Shown piece by piece: positions 8,245-14,690 of a stretch of 33,343 bases of DNA. Every line of letters starts with the position of its first letter. The first letter of the stretch is position 1. The position numbers were made by a program, and so were the translations under genes. The notes beneath the pieces are model-generated. The model was not told the origin of the DNA, made no database searches, and was given only the letters and a program-made list of their open reading frames with translations. This DNA is from Solobacterium sp. Its GTDB lineage: Bacteria; Bacillota_I; Bacilli_A; Erysipelotrichales; Erysipelotrichaceae. Where the stretch lies: positions 1 to 33,343 of the forward strand of contig JAFWFT010000098.1 in NCBI GenBank assembly GCA_017515505.1. The letters are read 5' to 3'.

Positions 8245-9179
8245 TACTTTTCAACGCCAAAGAGTGCTCTACCTAATGTGTGCATACCACAGTGTGATAA
8301 TCCACCAATTCCAAGTATTTCACCTTTATGTAGTTCTAAATCAAAACACAATAGATCTTCCATCGTTGTGATACAGTCTGCACGAAGTACAACTTCATCA
8401 CTATAACCTTCCATATCACTACGATAGTAATCGCCTTCTAATTCTCTACCAACCATCATCTTGCGGATTGTGTTTGGTTCGTAATCTTTTTTATCTAACG
8501 TTCCGATGATGACTCCATCACGTAAGACAGTTAACTTATCGCAATGTTGCATCATTTCATCTAAGTCATGTGAAATAAATAGAACAACTTTATTCTCTTC
8601 TTTCATCTTTTTTAAAACACGATATAAGAATTCACGTCCTTCAAAAGATAATGCTGTAGATGTTTCATCTACAATCAACAAATCCGGTTTCCAATATAAA
8701 CACTTCGCAATTTCAACGATCTTACGCGCTTGCATATCAAGTGTTGAAACTCTTTGATTTGCTTTAAACATATCTAGGTTTAATTCATCTAATAAATCCT
8801 GTGCAGCTTTTTCCATCTTCCCTTTATCAACAAATAAACCTTTTTGAAATAAATTCTCATGTCCTAAGAAGATATTTTCTGCGACAGTAATATTTGGAAT
8901 TGTACCTGCTTCTTGTACAATCATTCCAATTCCATGTTCTTGTGCTTCTAGCATGCTTGAAGGTTTCCAAGGTTGTCCTAGATAAGTCATCTCACCTTTT
9001 GTTGCCGGTTGCATACCCGCAATAATGGAACTTACCGTTGATTTACCACTACCATTTTCACCAATCAATCCATAGACGTTCCCTCTTTCAAGAGAAAATG
9101 ACACATCGTTTAACGCAACTGTAACACCGAAGTTTTTATCCATATGTTTTACTTCGAGTATTGTATTTTGGTCTGTCAT
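8244..9179 (-). CDS. Sugar ABC transporter ATPase, N-terminal fragment (frameshifted RbsA-like)
   Basis: This frame encodes the complete first nucleotide-binding domain and the start of the second of an RbsA/MglA-type importer ATPase. Walker A is GENGSGKST (40-48), Q-loop Gln is Q89, Walker B is LLIVDE (167-172), and the switch His is H204. The signature is degenerate: STLDMQ at 145-150 where LSxGQ is expected. The second domain starts near 262 and has the family's degenerate Walker A (GLSHCGMHTL). The frame ends at a TAG (8244-8246) in the middle of that domain. I choose the ATG at 9179 (MTDQNTILEV) because AAAGGAG lies 7-8 bases upstream. The longer frame, starting at 9230, would run through a cre site and has no ribosome binding site. 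It is the first gene of the operon. Confidence 0.87.
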   Translation of the reverse strand: MTDQNTILEVKHMDKNFGVTVALNDVSFSLERGNVYGLIGENGSGKSTVSSIIAGMQPATKGEMTYLGQPWKPSSMLEAQEHGIGMIVQEAGTIPNITVAENIFLGHENLFQKGLFVDKGKMEKAAQDLLDELNLDMFKANQRVSTLDMQARKIVEIAKCLYWKPDLLIVDETSTALSFEGREFLYRVLKKMKEENKVVLFISHDLDEMMQHCDKLTVLRDGVIIGTLDKKDYEPNTIRKMMVGRELEGDYYRSDMEGYSDEVVLRADCITTMEDLLCFDLELHKGEILGIGGLSHCGMHTLGRALFGVEK

Positions 9180-9207
9180 GTCATCACTCCTTTCTTCTCG
9201 AAAATTA

Positions 9208-9221
9208 TGAAAGCGTTTTCT
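9208..9221. promoter_or_regulatory. CcpA cre site (perfect consensus match)
   Basis: TGAAAGCGTTTTCT matches the catabolite-responsive element consensus TGWAANCGNTNWCW at all positions. It lies between the predicted transcription start (about 9228) and the first ATG (9179) of the minus-strand operon, a usual position for CcpA-HPr(Ser-P) roadblock repression. It implies that the uronate transport operon is shut off when preferred sugars are present. Confidence 0.85.
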
Positions 9222-9234
9222 TTTTTTCAACCTA

Positions 9235-9263
9235 AATATAACAGTGAGTAAAAAACATGTCTA
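9235..9263 (-). promoter_or_regulatory. Promoter of the sugar-acid ABC/uxaC operon
   Basis: On the minus strand a -35 box TAGACA (9263-9258, 5/6 match) and a -10 box TATATT (9240-9235, 5/6 match) are separated by exactly 17 bases. This predicts a transcription start near 9228 and a leader of about 49 bases. The -35 overlaps the first TATTGCAAT repeat, the placement expected for activation by an AraC-family protein. Confidence 0.7.
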
Positions 9264-9401
9264 TTGCAATGCTTTTAATGTTATATTGCAATTCTTGTAC
9301 TCTATTAAAATGGATTATTCGACTTCTTGTTGAACTATATTCTTCTAAATATTGCTTTTTATTTATATGATATTGCAATTCTTATATTGTTATATTGCAT
9401 T
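9262..9401 (+). repeat. Direct-repeat operator array (TATTGCAAT), probable AraC-family binding sites
   Basis: Five same-orientation copies of TATTGCAAT or close variants start at 9262, 9284, 9350 (TATTGCTTT), 9371 and 9393 (TATTGCATT). Spacing is 22, 66, 21 and 22 bases, about two helical turns or a multiple. Copies at 9284 and 9371 share the longer ATATTGCAATTCTT. The pair at 9262/9284 abuts the -35 of the minus-strand operon and the triplet lies over the araC-family gene's own promoter region. This is the layout expected for an activator that also autoregulates. Confidence 0.7.
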
Positions 9402-9421
9402 TTTTCTATTATGATGAATAT

Positions 9422-10213
9422 ATGGAATTTGATGTACGTTCAGGTAACTATACATTTAAACATTCGTTAACCCCAATCCCAGATATGGATGAAACGCGGT
9501 TTAAGGAACATTATCATACGATGTATGAATTGTTGTATTTCATTAAGGGAGATGCTTCTTTTCGTGTTAAAGATACAACCTATTCGTTAAAGTCAGGAGA
9601 TCTATTAGTTGTACAACCTGGAGAACATCATAATTTAATTCTTCGTTCGCAAAGTCCATACGAAAGAATGGTATTACGTTTTGATCCTGTGGATGTCAAT
9701 CCTGCTTTAAGACGTTACTTACCAAGTTTAGATAGTGTCTATTTCATTCAGAATACACCACTTAGTGCAGAGTTTTCTCATTTAGATTCTCATTATTCAT
9801 CAGTTCGAAAAGATATGATCCTATCAACCTTTATTTCTTCTTTAAACATTATCTTAGCTTACTTAGTGTCTTCGGATGAGCTCATCCAACAAGCAGATCT
9901 TGTTAATAAGGACATTAAACCGATTATAGATTATATTTCAAATCACTTAGCGGATATTCAATCCATTGATGATTTATCAAATGCTCTACATTTATCAAAA
10001 TCATCCATCTATAAAATCTTTCATAAACAATTTGATACACCAATCATGTCTTATATTCGTACACAGAAGATTATGTTAGCACGTACAATGTTAAATGAAG
10101 GTACACCTGCTACTGAGGTCGCAATCCGTTTAGGTTTTAATCACTATTCTTCCTTCTATCGTGATTACTATAAAGTATTCAAAGAAACCCCAAGTGGCAA
10201 AAACAAAGACTAA
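9422..10213 (+). CDS. AraC-family transcriptional regulator
   Basis: The protein (263 residues from the ATG at 9422) has an N-terminal cupin sensor domain. Its EHYHTMYELLYFIKG segment and the SGDLLVVQPGEHH turn are typical of AraC proteins that bind a sugar ligand. A C-terminal AraC/XylS DNA-binding domain with two helix-turn-helix motifs follows (about 165-263), including IQSIDDLSNALHLSKSSIYK and the signature GFNHYSSFYRDYYKVF. A TTG at 9395 could extend it by nine codons but lies inside the operator array. Neither start has a clear Shine-Dalgarno. The gene is divergent from the uronate transport operon, so it is probably its activator. The ligand is likely the imported sugar or a pathway intermediate, which is inference. 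Confidence 0.9.
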   Translation: MEFDVRSGNYTFKHSLTPIPDMDETRFKEHYHTMYELLYFIKGDASFRVKDTTYSLKSGDLLVVQPGEHHNLILRSQSPYERMVLRFDPVDVNPALRRYLPSLDSVYFIQNTPLSAEFSHLDSHYSSVRKDMILSTFISSLNIILAYLVSSDELIQQADLVNKDIKPIIDYISNHLADIQSIDDLSNALHLSKSSIYKIFHKQFDTPIMSYIRTQKIMLARTMLNEGTPATEVAIRLGFNHYSSFYRDYYKVFKETPSGKNKD

Positions 10214-10220
10214 AAGATTT

Positions 10221-10249
10221 CCTTGAATCTAAATTTCAAGGTTTTTTTT
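10221..10249 (+). terminator. Rho-independent terminator of the araC-family gene
   Basis: A 7-bp stem CCTTGAA (10221-10227) / TTCAAGG (10235-10241) with a 7-base loop is followed by eight T residues. It lies 8 bases after the stop codon. Confidence 0.85.
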
Positions 10250-10318
10250 ACAAAATTCCTATTATTAATATATATTTCTTTTATTTAATAGAAGAAATAC
10301 AAACAAATCAAATTTATC

Positions 10319-10345
10319 TTGCATTTTTTCCAAAAGTGTTATATT
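10319..10345 (+). promoter_or_regulatory. Possible promoter of the HAD gene
   Basis: TTGCAT (10319-10324) and TATATT (10340-10345) resemble -35 and -10 boxes, but the spacer is only 15 bases. The alternative -10 CATAAT (10346) has too long a spacer. The predicted start would fall just before the cre-like palindrome at 10354. The rest of the gap 10250-10318 is A+T-rich with nothing recognisable. Confidence 0.35.
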
Positions 10346-10353
10346 CATAATTA

Positions 10354-10367
10354 TGTAAGCACTTACA
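10354..10367. promoter_or_regulatory. Cre-like palindrome upstream of the HAD gene
   Basis: TGTAAG-CA-CTTACA has perfect 6-base arms. Compared with the CcpA cre consensus TGWAANCGNTNWCW it differs only at the central G (CA instead of CG). It lies between the putative -10 and the ribosome binding site, so it may be a repressor operator for CcpA or another LacI-family protein. Confidence 0.45.
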
Positions 10368-10379
10368 AGGAGACATTTT

Positions 10380-11228
10380 ATGGACTATTCATTAAATAAT
10401 TTCGAAAGAAAACACGATAAAGTTATTTGTATTGATTCAGATGGCACAATGATTGATGCGATGAATGTAAAACATGATAAATGTCATGGGGATAGTTTTA
10501 TTTATACATGGGGATTAGAAGATCACGCAAAAGAGATTCATGAAATATGGGATTCCATTAACCTATATGAAAAATCACGTGGTGTTAATCGCTTTATCGC
10601 TCTTGCGGAAATGATTCGTCGCATTAACGGAAAATATATTACTGTTAACGAAGACGATTTCAAAAAGTTCTGTGATTGGGTAGAAGTAGGAAATCTATCG
10701 AATGCAGCTCTTGAAGAAGAATTAGAAAAGAATAAAACTCCTCTACTCGAAAAAATACATGATTGGTCACTTGATTTAAATAAACGTATCGCAAGTTTAA
10801 CTCCACAAGATAAACCTCCATTTGAAAACGGTAAAGAAGCTCTGGAGTATGCGTTTGGAAAAGCAGATATCGCAATCATTAGTAGTTCCAATATGGCTGC
10901 GATTGTTGAAGAATGGAAAGCACATGATTTATTACAATATGTGAATGTGATTACTTCCCAGGAAATAGGTACCAAAGGTGAATGCTTAAAAGAAATGTTG
11001 ACGAAAGGATACAGCAAAGAAGATGTCTTAATGATTGGAGATGCATACCCAGATGTGGATGCAGCAAATGAAAATGGCGTGTATTATTATCCAATACTTA
11101 CACGTCATGAAAGTGAAAGCTGGAAAGATTTCATCAACCTTTATTTCGATGCATTCTTGAATGGTGAATACGGCAAATACCAAGAAGAGTTATTAGTTAA
11201 ATTTGAAAAGAATTTTGTTCAAAAATAA
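10380..11228 (+). CDS. HAD-superfamily hydrolase (phosphatase-like)
   Basis: The 282-residue protein has the haloacid-dehalogenase fold. Motif I is DSDGT (D19, D21), with D19 the expected nucleophile that forms the aspartyl-phosphate. Motif II is IISSSN, and motif IV, MIGDAYPDVDAA, carries the Mg-binding acidic residues. A large mostly helical cap domain (about 28-150) sits between motifs I and II (C1-type cap), which sets substrate range. Ribosome binding site AAGGAG is 7-8 bases before the ATG. The gene is alone between two terminators and is preceded by a cre-like site. A sugar-phosphate phosphatase or phosphoglycolate-phosphatase-like role is possible but not demonstrable. Confidence 0.85.
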   Translation: MDYSLNNFERKHDKVICIDSDGTMIDAMNVKHDKCHGDSFIYTWGLEDHAKEIHEIWDSINLYEKSRGVNRFIALAEMIRRINGKYITVNEDDFKKFCDWVEVGNLSNAALEEELEKNKTPLLEKIHDWSLDLNKRIASLTPQDKPPFENGKEALEYAFGKADIAIISSSNMAAIVEEWKAHDLLQYVNVITSQEIGTKGECLKEMLTKGYSKEDVLMIGDAYPDVDAANENGVYYYPILTRHESESWKDFINLYFDAFLNGEYGKYQEELLVKFEKNFVQK

Positions 11229-11232
11229 AGAT

Positions 11233-11289
11233 AAAAAAGTAGATACAGAAATTAGTCATATAAGACTTAAAACTGAAGTCTACTTTTTT
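11233..11289. terminator. Probable bidirectional terminator between convergent genes
   Basis: AAAAAAGTAGA (11233-11243) pairs with TCTACTTTTTT (11279-11289), giving an 11-bp stem with a T-run on both strands. The 35-base loop is long and contains a small AGTC/GACT inner pairing. It separates the HAD gene (plus) from the zinc-ribbon gene (minus). Confidence 0.6.
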
Positions 11290-11306
11290 CTTACGAGTTC
11301 TATTTC

Positions 11307-11657
11307 TTAATTCAGTTTTTCTCCACAATTTGGACAATATTTCATTGTTTTATCAATCATCTTATGACAATTTTTACATTCCTTTTCTTGATTTGGTTTT
11401 GAAACTGGTAAAGCCATCATATCGCTTCGAATTCGAATATCTACTTTCACATCTTGATTCGGCATGATGAAAGAATAATACCCTTTATCTTTTTCATCGA
11501 CTTTTTCAAATGTTATTTTAACTTGTTCGGAAGTCACCTTACAGGATGCATCTCTTGGTTGCATAACTGTAAAAGAAACAATCTCACCCTCTTCAAATAA
11601 ATCCTTTTTTAAATCATGAATCTTATTATCGTTTCCTATTTGAACTTTATGTTTCAT
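11307..11657 (-). CDS. Small protein with beta-rich repeat-like domain and C-terminal zinc ribbon
   Basis: The 116-residue protein ends in a zinc ribbon, CKNCHKMIDKTMKYCPNCGE, with two CxxC pairs. The N-terminal part (about 1-78) resembles one unit of the divergent InlB B-repeat/'bacterial repeat' beta domain, notably YYSFIMPNQDVKVDIRI, similar to the YTFTMPxxDVTV endings of that family. There is no signal peptide or membrane segment. I choose the ATG at 11657, preceded by AGAGGAAG, over an upstream in-frame ATG at 11684 that has no ribosome binding site. Its function is unknown. The combination of a usually extracellular repeat fold with an intracellular-type zinc ribbon is unusual. It is monocistronic. 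Confidence 0.72.
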   Translation of the reverse strand: MKHKVQIGNDNKIHDLKKDLFEEGEIVSFTVMQPRDASCKVTSEQVKITFEKVDEKDKGYYSFIMPNQDVKVDIRIRSDMMALPVSKPNQEKECKNCHKMIDKTMKYCPNCGEKLN

Positions 11658-11732
11658 ATGTACTTCCTCTCTTACGTTCATCATACCATAGTTTATTTGT
11701 GGATATTATAAAGGAAAGAAGGATATAAAAGA

Positions 11733-11752
11733 GTTCTCACAATTGTGAGAAC
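11733..11752 (-). terminator. Probable terminator of the gltS-rraA operon
   Basis: GTTCTCACAATTGTGAGAAC is a perfect 20-base palindrome located 8 bases downstream of the RraA-like stop codon. On the minus strand it is followed by TCTTTTATA, a weak T-tract. Confidence 0.6.
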
Positions 11753-11759
11753 CCTCTAC

Positions 11760-12401
11760 TTATTTCGTTAACTCTTCTACAAGTTTATCAAATCCATAGA
11801 TAGACATTGTACTTTCACCATTTAAAATTCTTTGAAGTATGTCTTTTTCACTTTCATACTTTTGAAGTGCTTTTTTGATTACTTCTTCTTCATCTTCTGG
11901 ATGAATAATAACGACTCCATCTCCATCCCCAAAGAGTAAGTCTCCTGGTTGAATTGTGATTTCATCAATGGTTACAGGCACATTGATTTTTGCGAGTGCG
12001 TGTTTAATGGTGTGTGCTGGATTAAAGGCTTTAACATAAACCGGGAAACCTAAGTCTTTGATATCTTGTGCGTCTCGACAACTACCATTGATAATGACTC
12101 CCGCAATTCCTTTTACTTTACATGCATTCGCCATCATATCCCCAAAGTGTCCACCATCTTTAAATCCCTTACAATCAAAGACAAGTACATCCCCTGCTTT
12201 GGCAGCTTCAATTCCTTGATGTAATGCTAGATTATCACCAGGTGCACAATCCACCGTGCATGCTCGTCCAATCATATGTAATGTTGGGTCAATCGGTTTG
12301 ATTTCATATCCTAGAACACTACCATTTGGATTACTATCTGCGACATTCCCTGTTGGAAGGAATGCTAGTTTTTCTAATAGTTCTTTTGTAAGTTCCATCA
12401 T
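11760..12401 (-). CDS. RraA-family aldolase/decarboxylase-like protein
   Basis: The 213-residue protein belongs to the RraA-like / class II pyruvate-aldolase family, which includes 4-hydroxy-4-methyl-2-oxoglutarate (HMG) aldolase and oxaloacetate decarboxylase activities. The family motif D-X20-R-D is present exactly: D88 (HFGDMM), then 20 residues, then R109-D110 (GSCRD). The second acidic segment GDLLFGDGDGVV (about 152-163) is also conserved. The presence of the catalytic motif favours an enzyme rather than the RNase E regulator RraA, which lacks it. Ribosome binding site GGGAGG is present. The gene follows the GltS-like permease by 10 bases, so its substrate is probably an imported oxo- or hydroxy-dicarboxylate. 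That link is inference. Confidence 0.85.
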   Translation of the reverse strand: MMELTKELLEKLAFLPTGNVADSNPNGSVLGYEIKPIDPTLHMIGRACTVDCAPGDNLALHQGIEAAKAGDVLVFDCKGFKDGGHFGDMMANACKVKGIAGVIINGSCRDAQDIKDLGFPVYVKAFNPAHTIKHALAKINVPVTIDEITIQPGDLLFGDGDGVVIIHPEDEEEVIKKALQKYESEKDILQRILNGESTMSIYGFDKLVEELTK

Positions 12402-12411
12402 GAACCTCCCA

Positions 12412-13587
12412 TTATTTGAATAAGTTAATGAAGAATGTAATGATGATTGGATTCATGATATTAATGAAGATAACAGTTACAACTGGTAATACAAACCAAG
12501 CTGTTGGAGCTGGTCCATTACGATCAATAATCGCTGCCATATTTGCGACTGCGTTTGGTGTTTGGCCTAAACCAACACCACAGTGTCCTGCTGCCATAAC
12601 CGCTGCATCATAATCTTTTCCAGTTGTACGGAATGTGACAAAATAAGCCCATAACATCATCACAACTGCTTGTGTTAATAAGATCACAATCATTGGAATC
12701 GCTAGGTCGATTAGCTTCATGATGTTTAATGACATCAATGCCATGGATAAGAATAAGTTTAAAGACACATTTGAGATTACATCAATTTCATACATCCGTA
12801 AGTCTTTCTTACGTGCATCTGCGATATTGCGAATCAGTGCACCACCAAATAGACAACCTACATAATATGGGAAACTTAATCCAGTTAGTTTTAATAATGC
12901 AGAAATATAAGAACCAATGAAGGCCGCTAATAAGACAAGTAATACACTATTGAAGAATGTGCTTTGTACAAGTGGATGTGTTTCTTTTTCTTCTTTTCCT
13001 GTATCTGTAGCGCTACTTTTTAAGTTATATTTCTTAATTAAACGTTCCGCAACCGGTCCCCCTGTAATACTGCCAAGAAGTAAACCAAATGTCGCTGCTG
13101 CTACACCGATGGTGGTTCCTCCATCTGCGCCTAGTGCTTCTAAAGTTGGTCCAAATGATGCACCAGATCCGACACCACCAGACATCGAAATAGAACCCAT
13201 TGCGATACCTAATAATGGATTAATTCCAAATACTTTACTAAGACCTACACCAACTAGGTTTTGAACAACTAAGAATACAACTGCACCAACTGCTAATTTT
13301 GCTCCAAGCTTTCCACTTTTCTTTAATACTGCGAAACTACAAGTAAATCCTGTTCCAGTAAAAAAGATATTCATAAAGAAGTCTTGAAGTGTATTGGTCA
13401 TTTCAATGGTAAATAAATTTGTTTTTGCACCAATGAAGATTAATACACTACAGATTAATCCACCAATAACAGGTGCTGGAATAAAATACTTTTGGAATAA
13501 TTCCACTTTTGATTTGATCCATCTTCCTAACATGAAGACGAGAACGGCTAATCCTACGGTTTGAATTAAGTCTAATTGAATTGTCAT
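12412..13587 (-). CDS. GltS-family sodium:carboxylate (glutamate) symporter
   Basis: The 391-residue integral membrane protein has the GltS (ESS) family layout. The two hallmark inverted-repeat pore loops are rich in Gly/Ser/Ala: SISMSGGVGSGASFG in the first half and AAGHCGVGLGQTPNAVANM in the second. Full length is near the family norm of about 400. It imports glutamate or a related dicarboxylate with sodium. It is the first gene of a two-gene operon with the RraA-like aldolase, and it is divergent from a LysR regulator, so the true substrate may be a dicarboxylate fed to that enzyme rather than glutamate. Ribosome binding site AAAGGG lies before the ATG. Confidence 0.9.
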   Translation of the reverse strand: MTIQLDLIQTVGLAVLVFMLGRWIKSKVELFQKYFIPAPVIGGLICSVLIFIGAKTNLFTIEMTNTLQDFFMNIFFTGTGFTCSFAVLKKSGKLGAKLAVGAVVFLVVQNLVGVGLSKVFGINPLLGIAMGSISMSGGVGSGASFGPTLEALGADGGTTIGVAAATFGLLLGSITGGPVAERLIKKYNLKSSATDTGKEEKETHPLVQSTFFNSVLLVLLAAFIGSYISALLKLTGLSFPYYVGCLFGGALIRNIADARKKDLRMYEIDVISNVSLNLFLSMALMSLNIMKLIDLAIPMIVILLTQAVVMMLWAYFVTFRTTGKDYDAAVMAAGHCGVGLGQTPNAVANMAAIIDRNGPAPTAWFVLPVVTVIFINIMNPIIITFFINLFK

Positions 13588-13601
13588 ATAGAACCCTTTC
13601 C

Positions 13602-13619
13602 AGTGATCCCCTAATCACT
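13602..13619. promoter_or_regulatory. Inverted repeat in the gltS leader
   Basis: AGTGAT (13602-13607) and ATCACT (13614-13619) form 6-base inverted arms around CCCCTA, just upstream of the gltS-like ribosome binding site. It could be an operator or an RNA hairpin in the leader. No ligand or regulator can be assigned. Confidence 0.3.
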
Positions 13620-13676
13620 TTTGACAATTCCAAACTAACAGATTGATAAATAATCATAAAACGGTTATTTTTAATA

Positions 13677-13699
13677 TATAATATCGAAGATTTCGATAT
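13677..13699 (+). promoter_or_regulatory. LysR-type operator overlapping a -10 box
   Basis: ATATCGAA (13681-13688) and TTCGATAT (13692-13699) are perfect 8-base arms around GAT, the dyad form expected of a LysR-family recognition site. TATAAT (13677-13682) overlaps its left edge, and the lysR-family ribosome binding site begins immediately after it. This position fits negative autoregulation, while the divergent gltS-rraA operon would be the activated target. Confidence 0.55.
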
Positions 13700-13712
13700 T
13701 TAGGAGAAGCTT

Positions 13713-14630
13713 ATGAATTATGAACAAATTGTCACTTTCTTAACAGTCGCAGCTTATCGAAATATTACGGCAGCAGCCAATTATCTTTATTTATCACAAT
13801 CAACTGTTTCCAATCGTATTCAATCATTAGAAGAAGAATTAGGAACACCATTATTGATACGTCATAAAGGAATACGTAATGTTGAATTAACAAGTTATGG
13901 AAATGCGTTCATTGCGATTGCGGAACAATGGGCATCTCTTTATAAAGATACTCAAGCTTTAAAACACCAAGAAAACATTCATACATTAACGATTGCGGCT
14001 GTCGATGCGGTAAATGCGTATACTTTTGTGGATCTCTATAATCAATTAGTTCAAAAGAATTCAACACTTAAACTAAAGATCCATACCCATCACTCTAATG
14101 AAATTCATGGACTTGTTGAAAGTCGTGTAGCGGATATTGGGTTTACCTTTAGTCGTGTTAATTATCCGAATGTTATTTCAAAACCTGTCTTTCGTGAATT
14201 GATGTATTTAATCTGTCATAAAGATAGTGACTATCATAATAATGTACGTTGTGAAGAATTATCTGTTGATAATGAAGTGTATTTGAATTGGGGTCCTGAT
14301 TACTACCAATGGCATATTCAACATTGGACTGAAGAAAAATATCCACTTATTACCGTTAATACAGGTAACTTACTTCAACACTATCTTCATAAAAAGAATC
14401 GTTGGGCAATCGCACCAATGTCCGTTATTCAAGCTCTTAAGGGAAGTGATATTGTGCACTATTCGATGAAAGATGCACCACCTCCTCGTATCTGTTATGA
14501 ATTAACGAACCGTTATCCAAACTTTTCACATGTAGAGGCAATTAACCTATTTAATGAAGAATTATTTAAGCACATCAAAAAGAATAAGAGTATTTGTGAA
14601 TTTGAAGATTGGATGTTAGAAAACAATTAA
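13713..14630 (+). CDS. LysR-family transcriptional regulator
   Basis: The 305-residue protein has the LysR winged helix-turn-helix at residues 1-60 (MNYEQIVTFLTVAAYRNITA, then SQSTVSNRIQSLEEELGTPL) and a periplasmic-binding-like effector domain (about 88-290). Full family length. Ribosome binding site AGGAGA lies just before the ATG. The gene is divergent from the gltS-like/rraA-like operon across 125 bases containing a clear dyad, so it most likely controls that operon in response to the transported acid. The sodium:amino-acid symporter 60 bases downstream may also be under its control or be cotranscribed, since no terminator is seen between them. Confidence 0.92.
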   Translation: MNYEQIVTFLTVAAYRNITAAANYLYLSQSTVSNRIQSLEEELGTPLLIRHKGIRNVELTSYGNAFIAIAEQWASLYKDTQALKHQENIHTLTIAAVDAVNAYTFVDLYNQLVQKNSTLKLKIHTHHSNEIHGLVESRVADIGFTFSRVNYPNVISKPVFRELMYLICHKDSDYHNNVRCEELSVDNEVYLNWGPDYYQWHIQHWTEEKYPLITVNTGNLLQHYLHKKNRWAIAPMSVIQALKGSDIVHYSMKDAPPPRICYELTNRYPNFSHVEAINLFNEELFKHIKKNKSICEFEDWMLENN

Positions 14631-14690
14631 TCCCATTCTTCTCTTAATCTATTTTATAATTATTATATTATCGTTTAAGGAGATAAGAAT

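Noticed and set aside
8245-9230. Earlier start of the ABC ATPase at 9230
   Set aside because: The extra codons are basic and low in complexity, span the cre site, and have no ribosome binding site; the start at 9179 has AAAGGAG.
9180-9421. TATTGCAAT repeats considered as a CRISPR-like or iteron (origin) array
   Set aside because: Too short and too few for CRISPR, no cas gene, no replication initiator; the link to promoters and an AraC gene explains them better.
10538-11017. A 159-codon open frame opposite the HAD gene
   Set aside because: Antisense to a gene with clear HAD motifs and a strong ribosome binding site; no recognisable domain.
11733-11752. Perfect 20-base palindrome considered as an attachment or integration site
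   Set aside because: No integrase, tRNA or second copy nearby; its place just after a stop codon fits a terminator better.
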